From positions 1 through 15,415 of the forward strand of contig PJAB01001318.1 of the NCBI GenBank assembly GCA_002887195.1: a stretch of 15,415 nucleotides of DNA, read 5' to 3'. Below, in pieces: positions 1-6,630 of this stretch. The position numbers were made by a program, and so were the translations under genes. Every line of letters starts with the position of its first letter. The stretch's first letter is position 1. The notes under the pieces are model-generated. The model saw only the letters and a program-made list of their open reading frames with translations, made no database searches and was not told the DNA's origin. Source of the DNA: Chrysochromulina parva (taxonomy: Eukaryota > Haptophyta > Prymnesiales > Chrysochromulinaceae).

Positions 1-1
1 C

Positions 2-691
2 GCGCTCCATGAGATGCGCCGCGCTGCGACCATCTGCCTGCGAGCCCTTTGTGTGGCCTGTGGCCTGCGGCAGGATGCGTGGACGTCACTCACCGACGTG
101 GTCGATGCTGTCAACCACGACGATCATGAGGACAGCACGGAGTTTAGGCCTCTCGGCGGCCCCTCGGTGCTACGGCTGATGAGATACGTCCCGTCTCACA
201 AGGGCGGCAAGGGCTGCACCCTTCATGCAGACCTTGGCCTGTTGACACTCTCGCCGGCCCCGATCAGCCTGGACGGCTCTCAAACGGATGCGTCCGCCGG
301 CCTACAGGTCTACGATGTAGACCACCAGCAGTGGAGGCGCGCGGAGGTGGAGTTGCAGACGGACGAGCTCTCGATCTTTGCGGGGGAGCAGCTTGCGTTC
401 CTCACTGCTGGCCGCATCCGCGCGGCGCTGCACCGTGTGCCCGCACCGAAGCAGCTCGGCCGCTTTGCGATGCCATTCTTCGTGCGAGCGCATCCACACG
501 CGATACTCGTACCGACCGTGCCGAGGCTCTCAGAAGAGCCTCTCGAAGAGCCTCTGCAGGCTGTAGCTGACGGCGAAGGCCAAATTGCTCCGCTCTCACC
601 CCGCCAATGCGAAGACTTTGTTGTCAACGAGCTCCTCAGCCGCCGACCTTGGCGTACTCCCCTCGCTGACGGTGTCGTGCCAGACTACTAA
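2..691 (+). CDS. 2-oxoglutarate/Fe(II)-dependent oxygenase, isopenicillin-N-synthase-like, 3' part
   Basis: This is the C-terminal catalytic part of a non-heme iron, 2-oxoglutarate-dependent dioxygenase. The family couples 2-oxoglutarate decarboxylation to hydroxylation, desaturation or ring closure of small molecules. The frame is already open at base 2 and continues off the left edge, so the ATG at 14 is probably internal. Numbering from that Met, the jelly-roll is seen as L-R-x-x-R-Y (53-58), then H71-A-D73-L-G, which supplies the first two iron ligands, a strand LQVYD near 97-101, and H140-R-V-P, the third ligand. R150-F-A follows, where R-x-S normally binds the 2-oxoglutarate carboxylate, so the Ser is replaced by Ala. 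MPFFVR closes the core. A 60-residue acidic/proline-containing tail ends at TAA 689-691. The substrate cannot be told. The family is fairly sure; whether the gene has upstream introns is unknown. Confidence 0.8.
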   Translation, partial: ALHEMRRAATICLRALCVACGLRQDAWTSLTDVVDAVNHDDHEDSTEFRPLGGPSVLRLMRYVPSHKGGKGCTLHADLGLLTLSPAPISLDGSQTDASAGLQVYDVDHQQWRRAEVELQTDELSIFAGEQLAFLTAGRIRAALHRVPAPKQLGRFAMPFFVRAHPHAILVPTVPRLSEEPLEEPLQAVADGEGQIAPLSPRQCEDFVVNELLSRRPWRTPLADGVVPDY

Positions 692-1030
692 CCGAGAAGC
701 CAGCGTGTGGTGTCCGTACTTGTCCGTACTACTGAGTACAGCGTTACATCTGGGTAGCGGCGGGGGCCGGGCCGGCGAGGACGGAGGGAGGGCTACTTCC
801 ATGGGTACCGAGGACGTACGAGAAGGACGTAATAGCTGAGCGGCTCGGGGCTGATTCTTCATTCTAATTTCTATACGTCGAGGATGCTAGAAATAACTAC
901 TGCGTCTCTCCTACTACGCTCTGTCTCTGCGGTCGTATTGAAGGTCTTTTATCGCTCTGTACCTCTGCAGCAGGTCGGTGTGGAAGTGGATACAACTCTG
1001 TCTCCGCGGTAACTTTTCGGGGCTCGCCGT
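692..1030. other. Convergent intergenic region, 3' ends of the oxygenase and GH79 genes
   Basis: This 339-bp stretch lies between two genes that end toward each other, so it should hold both 3' UTRs. It carries a perfect tandem duplication of TGTCCGTACT at 711-730 and a GC-rich patch near 757-790. After about 850 the composition turns more AT- and pyrimidine-rich. I see no convincing coding sequence or RNA gene. Polyadenylation signals cannot be assigned from sequence alone. Confidence 0.5.
711..730 (+). repeat. Tandem duplication, 10-bp unit x2
   Basis: Two identical head-to-tail copies of TGTCCGTACT lie 20 bases after the oxygenase stop codon, in the presumed 3' UTR. The unit length is not a multiple of three, which is harmless here. 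Confidence 0.9.
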
Positions 1031-1614
1031 TCACTGACACTCGGGCCAATGAGCGCTCAAGAACTCGACGAAGCTGGCTGAATGCGGGCTGACGTGCACG
1101 ACGGTACCTTCGTCGATGACAAGGGGCGGAGGGAGCTCGGGCACTTCACTGTCCGTGCTGTGAAGCGGCATGCCATTGAGCACGGCCTCGGTGGCGTAGA
1201 AGGAGCTAGCATTCAGATGCCACTCGTGACGCGGCGTCGTCCTGGGCGTCTTCGGCGCCAGTGCGCGCGCGCCGCCATCGAAGCCCAAAGTGGCGTCGTC
1301 CTGAGCAGCTACGGAGCCGTTGGTGGCGCGCGTGAGAAGGGTGGAGACGTCGGCTTCGGCTGCGTGCGCTCCCAGGTTGATGAGCAGCAGGACGACGCCT
1401 CCGCTCAGGACGACGCCTCCGCTGGGCGTCTTTTGCCGGGAGCAGAAGGCGTAGACTCGGAGGGGAAGAAGCGGTGGTACTGAGTTGCTGTTCTCGTATG
1501 GCGCGGCCTCGTGGGCGTGCACGTCGGCGCGCAGCACTCGAAGGCCGACCAGCCGTCGCCACAGCAGCGCCACCCAAAAGTCGGGCCGGAGGCCGCGCCT
1601 GCTGCTGCTGCCGC

Positions 1615-1680
<66 letters not shown>

Positions 1681-3440
1681 TGCCGCTGCTGCTGCCATTC
1701 GTGCCGCTCCTGTTGGTCACTCGCGCTGTGCCGAGCGCGACGAGTCCGTAGCTGCCGCCGACGAGGGTCTGACGGCACACGACTTGCGTGCCATGCAGCG
1801 CGAGTGCTGCGAGTGCATCCGCAAACCAGAAGATGGAAGGGAACGCGTCCGTCACACCCGGGCAGCCGCTATTGTACGCGCCACCCATCTCGGTCACCCA
1901 GAGCTCGGGTCGGAGCTGCTTGGGTTGCTCCCGCGGCGGCTCCTGCTGCGGCTCCTGCGGCGCTTGTGGCCGCGGCGGCGCGTCAGCCAGCCGGCGCGCA
2001 TTGGCCGCGACGGCGTGCAGCTTGTTAAGGAAGTCGGGACGGAGCAGCTTCGAGACGAGCTCGTTGGGCGAGATCGAGCCGGCACCTGATGAGGCATGCA
2101 ATCAGCATGCAATCAGCATGCAATCCGCATGCAATCCGCATGCAATCAGCATGCAATCAGCATGCAATCAGAAGAGGAGATCGAGCCTAGGCACCCAAGG
2201 GGTACAGGTGGTACGTGAGGACGCGCAGCGACGGAGCCGCACGGAGCAGGTCAGCCAGCCAGCCCTCATCGAGCTGTGCATTCGGGCCGAGCAGCAGCGG
2301 CGCCGGCCGCGTTGCGCCACGCCAGGCCGACTCAACGATCGCCTCGAGTTGGGAGAGACCTTCAGCATACGCGGCAGCCGGGAGTCTGGCGCTGATGGCC
2401 AAATGGCCGCCGAGCTCATTGCCATACGCGAGCGCCGCGATCGGGTCGCCGCGTGTGGCCGCCGCCCGCAAGAAGCGCTCGGCATTCGACCCATCCCAGC
2501 CGCCCGTGTAGTTGGTGCAGCACGGCGGCGTCGGTCGGAGGATGCGACACGGCACGTCGGCGCCGGTGGCATAGGAGCACGCCGCGCGCCGACGGCCGCG
2601 GAGCGCATTGATTGAGAGGACAATCTCGCAGCCCACGCGCTTGCAGAAGCTCACGAGGGAATCCCATCGCGCTCGGGAGAGGCAGCCGTCGCGGAAGCCC
2701 ACGCGAAGCCGCTCGTCGCGCACGAAGCCCGAGCAACCCGCCGGTCGACACGAGCGCGCGCCATTCCGAGCGCCATCGGAGGCGAGGTACTCGGGATCGG
2801 AAGGGTCCGATGGGACGCAGCCGTCCGCCTCCTCGAGCGTCACAAAGTCCGAGAGCGACCCACCAAGCCGCAGCAAGAATGGTGAGAGGCGCTGCGCTGC
2901 GCCAACCAGGAGAGGATCATCCAAGTCTACGGAGAGCATCGACGCTGAGGTCCACGGGCACCGGCCGTAGTCGCACTTGTCGGCGGGCCACCAGTCGAGC
3001 GCGGCACAGACGAAACGATCCGAAATGGTGCCCGCGATCCCGGTGCGAAGCGAGAGAGTGGCGTGCAGCACCCCGCCGGCGAGCTCGGCACTATGATGCC
3101 TGCTCTGGTGCCGCCTGGTGCTCTTTTGCGAGTGCGAGGTGGCATTTGAGTGTGAGGACGACGACTCAGAGAGAACGCGCTGCTGGTTGGCGGCAATGAG
3201 CATGGCAGCGTCAGGGAGAGGTGGTGATGCAAAAGGTGGCAGAGGAGCTGAGGTCGACGACGACTGAATGGGTGTTGGAGTCGATTGCTGCGGCTGCGTC
3301 GAGAGGAAGCGAGTTCGCGCAGGAGCCAAGCTATTGTGGTGTCTCGGGTCGGTGTAAGAGCTCAAATTCAGCGTCAAGATCGCGTAGACGACACCGAGGC
3401 ACACGAGCGCCGCGAGGCCTCGGCCGCCGAGCATACCCAT
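1031..3440 (-). CDS. GH79 heparanase-like endo-beta-glucuronidase, membrane-anchored, two exons
   Basis: A family GH79 retaining glycosidase; relatives cleave beta-glucuronides in heparan sulfate or arabinogalactan-type glycans. Coding sequence is complement(join(1031..2085,2195..3440)), 766 residues. The open frame extends to a GTG at 3479, but 3440 is the first ATG. Residues 7-26 are a hydrophobic helix after a short Arg-containing N-terminus (signal anchor), then a Ser/Pro/His-rich stem to about 125. LRLGGSLSD (190-198) is a barrel strand, YGNEL carries the acid/base Glu (342), and the exon junction restores YHLYPLGAGSIS. WVTEMGGAYNSG carries the nucleophile Glu (481). FWFADALAALALHGTQVVCRQ and PDFWVALLWRRLVG match heparanase core segments. 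Inserts: a Pro/Gln/Glu-rich stretch (452-475) just before the nucleophile strand and a poly-Gly run near 552-573, larger than usual in the family. An 18-bp duplication repeats SGGVVL. Family call is firm; substrate and topology are inferred. Confidence 0.85.
1388..1423 (-). repeat. In-frame tandem duplication, 18-bp unit x2, in the GH79 gene
   Basis: The unit CAGGACGACGCCTCCGCT (plus strand) occurs twice with no mismatch, adding six residues (a repeated SGGVVL) near the C-terminal beta-sandwich of the GH79 protein. Perfect identity suggests a recent event. Confidence 0.9.
1609..1692 (-). repeat. GGC trinucleotide tract encoding poly-glycine
   Basis: A near-pure CCG/GCC tract on the plus strand, uninterrupted for about 60 bp from 1621 and flanked by GCT/GCC mixtures. 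On the coding strand it reads as a run of about 20 Gly with a Ser-rich border. It sits in a loop of the GH79 protein just before the PDFWVALLWRRLVG segment. Such tracts are prone to length change, so the assembled length may not be exact. Confidence 0.92.
2086..2194 (-). other. GT-AG intron of the GH79 gene, 109 bp, made mostly of an 11-bp minisatellite
   Basis: Read on the minus strand, exon 1 ends CTGTACCCCTTGG and the intron begins GTGCCTAGGC. It ends CTCATCAG, and exon 2 begins GTGCCGGCTC. Joining the exons gives L-Y-P-L-G-A-G-S-I-S in one frame, which restores the strand-to-loop region expected in heparanase-like proteins; unspliced, the frame hits TAG at once (2189-2187). The intron length is not a multiple of three. 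Seventy-seven of the 109 bases are seven copies of an 11-bp unit (2094-2170). The donor end carries a 19-bp imperfect copy of the exon 2 start. Splice sites are inferred from frame and protein similarity, not from transcripts. Confidence 0.85.
2094..2170. repeat. Minisatellite, 7 x 11 bp (GCATGCAATCA), inside the GH79 intron
   Basis: Seven exact-length units run head to tail. Units 1, 2, 5, 6 and 7 read GCATGCAATCA; units 3 and 4 end in CC instead of CA. Each unit contains the palindrome GCATGC. Because the unit is 11 bp, any change in copy number shifts frame, which is tolerable only because the tract is intronic. Confidence 0.97.
2177..2195 (-). repeat. Copy of the exon 2 start at the intron donor end
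   Basis: On the minus strand this reads GGTGCCTAGGCTCGATCTC. The acceptor-side copy at 2086-2070 reads GGTGCCGGCTCGATCTC. Seventeen bases match, with one 2-base TA insertion; that TA creates the TAG that blocks read-through. The two copies bracket the 11-bp minisatellite. Confidence 0.9.
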
Positions 3441-3921
3441 TCGCCTCTGCGGTTTCGTCGTTCGTGTGAACGTTAACACGACATACGCGACAGCCGTTCT
3501 ACGGCACTGTGTGAATGAACTGCATCCGATGTACCGGCGTTTTTTCCCGGAACAGTGTCTTTGAGTGTCGAATTACAACCATTGGCTGTGATACTGATCG
3601 GACTGGCATCTGGCTCTAAATCGGCCCATACGGGATATGCCATAACTCAGGCGAGGCTCTCTGTGAATTGGCTGTTAACACGGCCGCCGACTCGCGGTGT
3701 GAATACGCATCTTCACAACATACACAGGGTGCAACACATGAAGAACCACGCATGATGCATGTCGCATGTCACACGCGCGTAACAGAGTAATAGAATGAAG
3801 AGGGACCACCGCGGATGACCGGTGGTGAAACATGCCGCCGACAATTTGCTGACATGGGACCCCGCTGAGCCCTGGGCGCCTCCGCTAGTGCCGCGTGTCG
3901 GCCCATCGCTCACGACGACGC
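3441..3921. promoter_or_regulatory. Upstream region of the GH79 gene and 3' flank of the PH-domain gene
   Basis: A 481-bp gap between two leftward genes. It must contain the GH79 promoter and 5' UTR and the 3' end of the PH-domain transcript. The stretch from about 3540 to 3840 is less GC-rich than the genes around it. I see no unmistakable TATA box, RNA gene or coding exon, so the regulatory role rests on position only. Confidence 0.4.
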
Positions 3922-5049
3922 TCACTGAGATGAGAGCTCGACGGAGATGGCGCCAATCCACGTACGCATCATGACCTCGTCGTGCGGCTCGAGCTTGAAG
4001 AGGTACACCTTCTTGTACCCCTTCATCACAAAGGTCGGGACGCCCAGAACCTTCTCGACCGACTGAATAGTTTCGAGGTCGATCAGGCCCCGGTCGCCCA
4101 CAGGCTCGCCGTTTTGCATGCCGTCAAAGTGGACCATTTTGCGCGAGTCGTACAGCACAAAGTAGCGAGTCTCCCACTCGAGCTCATCCTCCGCCGCCGG
4201 GGGCTCTTCCTGACCGTACACCTTCGCGACCTTGAGGCGGCCCGAGAGGAGCTCGAGTCCGAGATCATAGAACGCGTCCTCGTCGTTGTCGTAGTCCGAA
4301 TCAACGGACTCGTCCTCGCCGGCGTCAAGCCCGCTCCCCGACGCGATTCCGTAGCCGTTGGCCCCGCGCCCGGGCTCGTCATAACTTCCTCGAAGGAATT
4401 GCTGCGCAGGCGCGAACGAAGGGGCCGGCTTGGACGCGCTCGCGACGACGCTACCAGCGGCGACCGGCCGCTGCGGCTGCGGCGGCACAGCGGCGGCGCC
4501 ATACACGCGCTTCGCACCGGGCAACTCCATGATGGAGCCGTCCGCTTTCTTCTGCGCCATCATCTTGCGCGTCGATCTGCCGCGCGCAATCTTCTGCAAT
4601 TTTTGAGAAGCCTCTTCCTTCTTCTTTTCCTTCTCCGCCAGCTTGCGACTGCTTATGCCGCGGACGCGCTTCTGCATGAGGATCGCCGCACTTACCTCGT
4701 TAAGACCCACACGTTCCTCGTCAAGATCCATGCTGCCGCCCTTGCTGCCACCCTCGCTGCCGCCTTTATAGGACCCGTTCTTCGCGACCTCGCTGGCCTG
4801 CGATTCGAGCACGCGACGGATCTCCTGGATCTGCGCCTGCAGGTCCTTTTGCATGTGGATCAGGTTGTCCTTCTCCCTATCCCTGCGCCGGATCTCCTCC
4901 TCGAGCCGCTCGATGGCGCTGTCCTTTTCCTCGAGCTCTTTCTTGATGGCAAGGACGGCGGCCTTGTCAGCCCGACCGCACGCGCAGCCGTCCATGTACC
5001 GCTGGAGACGCCCCGGCGCGTCGACCAGCTGCGTCAGCAAGTCCGTCAT
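3922..5049 (-). CDS. Coiled-coil, IQ-motif and PH-domain protein
   Basis: A 375-residue protein that I cannot name. The frame is open up to 5217 but without an ATG there (first codon TTG), so I start at the ATG at 5049, whose context GCCGATGA is good. Residues 28-86 are a highly charged coiled coil (heptad-like KKELEEKDSAIERLEEEIRR). A Gly/Ser linker with three GGS steps follows (about 95-106). Two IQ-like calmodulin-binding motifs come next: MQKRVRGISSRK (125-136) and LQKIARGRSTRK (151-162), both with the Q-x3-R-G-x3-R/K pattern. A disordered Pro/Ala and then Asp/Glu-rich stretch leads to a C-terminal PH domain (about 262-372): ETRYFVLYDSRK strands, a YKKVYLFKLEP strand and the closing helix EVMMRTWIGAIS with its invariant Trp. 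This suggests a dimeric, membrane- or cytoskeleton-associated adaptor that could respond to Ca2+/calmodulin. Domain calls are moderate to good; function is inference. Confidence 0.8.
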   Translation of the reverse strand: MTDLLTQLVDAPGRLQRYMDGCACGRADKAAVLAIKKELEEKDSAIERLEEEIRRRDREKDNLIHMQKDLQAQIQEIRRVLESQASEVAKNGSYKGGSEGGSKGGSMDLDEERVGLNEVSAAILMQKRVRGISSRKLAEKEKKKEEASQKLQKIARGRSTRKMMAQKKADGSIMELPGAKRVYGAAAVPPQPQRPVAAGSVVASASKPAPSFAPAQQFLRGSYDEPGRGANGYGIASGSGLDAGEDESVDSDYDNDEDAFYDLGLELLSGRLKVAKVYGQEEPPAAEDELEWETRYFVLYDSRKMVHFDGMQNGEPVGDRGLIDLETIQSVEKVLGVPTFVMKGYKKVYLFKLEPHDEVMMRTWIGAISVELSSQ

Positions 5050-5711
5050 CGGCAAAGAGGACCGTCCTTCGATTGGGGCGTGAGGTTTGAGCGTTTGGTG
5101 CGGGATCACACATCTCTTCTGATATTCACACCTGTAGCACCCCAGGCAAAACAGTTGTAGCACATGCGGGCGGAGAGCGGCCAGTAAAGCAAAATGTGTG
5201 TCTTTGATGAACCGCAATCACAAGCTTTGTTGAAAGCATTTAACCGTCAGTACGACACCTGCGACTGTACGAGTTCGAGTACACGGATATTTAATTAAAG
5301 TCACGGGCCTGTGTTTGCGAGACGCGAGACCGAGCAGAGAGAATTGCAACCTCCCCCGCTCCCTTGACCCTTCTTGTTCTTCGTCGCTCTGAAACATAAT
5401 GCAATTGACATAATGATGATGTATAATATTCGCCAACATGCATAAACACCTATTTTTCATGAGATCTGACTGGACAAGTTGGTCCACATTGATCAGAGAA
5501 TGATCAGCAGATCTTGAGAATAACCGATAGTTATAACTTCAGACTCCGGGACCCGGCGCGATGCACCAGCACGGCTCTCGCGGTCAGAGATTGTGTACTG
5601 GCTGAGTCACGCTCCTCATTCGCACCCCTCTCGGAAGGAGCGTGTGCGCGTGTACTGCCAGCGCCGCCAGGGCACATCCCTCTTACCTTGCCGCCGTCGC
5701 TTCGCCGCTAT
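5050..5711. promoter_or_regulatory. Upstream region of the PH-domain gene and 3' flank of RABL2
   Basis: A 662-bp gap between two leftward genes. From 5050 to 5217 the PH-domain gene's frame stays open without an ATG, which is probably 5' UTR. The segment 5390-5460 is the most AT-rich of this gap (TATAATATT near 5428-5437 on the plus strand) and may be part of the promoter. Near 5489-5510, TGATCAG appears twice, 12 bases apart. No other gene is supported. Confidence 0.4.
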
Positions 5712-6413
5712 CTAACTGGCCGGCACCGCCGCCGTCGCGCCCTCGCCACCGCCTTCCTCCTTGCTCACGCGCATGCTCGCGGTCCCATTGACGAGCGAGA
5801 GGAGCAGGTCGACGTCGTCGACCTCGCCCGAGTTTTTGTATTCGTGCGCCGACTGGATCGCGTCCTCGAACGCGCTCACCACGTTCGTGCCGTCCGCCGC
5901 AGAGCAAAAGTAAAGCTTCATGTTATGCTTCTTCGGAAAGGCAAAGTCCTTGCTCATTACCTTGGCGTCGACGTCGACCTTGTTGGCGATGCAGATCGTC
6001 GGGATCTTGGAGCGGTAGTCGCGCAGCTCCTTGACCCATGTGGGCAAGTTCTTGTATGTCTGCTTGCGCGTCACGTCGAAGCATAGGATGCACGCGTGCG
6101 CCTGGTGGTAGTACGCGGGGTGCATCGAGTTGAAGCGCTCCTGGCCGGCGGTGTCCCAAAAGTCGATGGCGACCTTTTGGCCATCGATCTCCGCATTGTA
6201 TCGGAAGAGCGTGAGCGCGTACGTCGAGAGCATCCGCGGCTGGTAGTCCTGCATCAGGAAGCGCTCCACCAGCTTCGACTTGCCGACTGCTGAGTCGCCG
6301 AGCAGGATGATCTTGAGAGCATTCTCGCCCTCGGCGTCAAGGGCGCCCGACGTAGACGACGCGGCTGGAGCAGGCGGCGGAGGCGGTGGGGCCGAGAGAG
6401 CGTCGGCCGCCAT
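5712..6413 (-). CDS. RABL2: Rab-like small GTPase RABL2
   Basis: A 233-residue Ras-superfamily GTPase of the RABL2 type. RABL2 acts at the basal body, where it binds the intraflagellar transport IFT-B complex and controls IFT entry and ciliary cargo. Residues 1-32 are an Ala/Pro-rich extension with seven consecutive Pro, not part of the fold. G1 is GDSAVGKS (39-46), the switch I region is LSTYALTL (62-69), G3 is WDTAGQE (86-92), G4 is NKVD (144-147) and G5 is SAADGTN (171-177). STYALTL, SMHPAYYHQAHACI and YFCSAADGTNVV are the segments that identify RABL2 rather than a generic Rab. There is no C-terminal prenylation cysteine, as expected for this family. The ATG at 6413 has a strong context (CCCATGG). 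It shares a 217-bp upstream region with the divergent transporter gene. Identification is confident. Confidence 0.93.
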   Translation of the reverse strand: MAADALSAPPPPPPAPAASSTSGALDAEGENALKIILLGDSAVGKSKLVERFLMQDYQPRMLSTYALTLFRYNAEIDGQKVAIDFWDTAGQERFNSMHPAYYHQAHACILCFDVTRKQTYKNLPTWVKELRDYRSKIPTICIANKVDVDAKVMSKDFAFPKKHNMKLYFCSAADGTNVVSAFEDAIQSAHEYKNSGEVDDVDLLLSLVNGTASMRVSKEEGGGEGATAAVPAS

Positions 6414-6630
6414 GGGAGGCTGGAGAGCCGAGCAGATGTGCGTCAGCAGCTGCGCGGGCCGTTGACTCCAGACGAGTCACGGAATGCGGCGTCCTGAAAA
6501 CTCCCCCCTTTCACGCGATATGCTGGACCACACGTCCCGAAATCCCGTGCGTCCTCAGGGGATTTTGACCCAAGTTTTCGGCCTGCGGAATACCGCAGCG
6601 CGCCGAAGGGTCCTTGTGGATTGACTTCTA
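6414..6630. promoter_or_regulatory. Shared divergent promoter region, RABL2 and MFS transporter
   Basis: Only 217 bp separate the two start codons, which point away from each other, so both promoters and 5' UTRs must fit here. No TATA box or recognised binding site is evident. Co-regulation is possible but not shown by the sequence. Confidence 0.55.

Noticed and set aside
1206..1778. Poly-Arg and poly-Ala or poly-Pro open frames over the GCC tract
   Set aside because: They are other-frame readings of the GGC repeat in the GH79 gene.
2094..2170. Regular repeats that could suggest a CRISPR-like array
   Set aside because: Units are 11 bp and directly abutting, with no spacers, and lie inside an intron of a eukaryotic gene. 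This is a minisatellite.
1031..3479. GH79 region as a pseudogene or two separate genes because of the TAG at 2189-2187
   Set aside because: A GT-AG intron at 2194-2086 rejoins the protein exactly through a conserved heparanase segment, and both catalytic Glu residues are on opposite sides of it.
3982..5160. 392-residue open frame on the plus strand
   Set aside because: It is antisense to the coiled-coil/IQ/PH gene and its Leu/Arg-rich composition is the complement of that gene's codons. No domain is visible.
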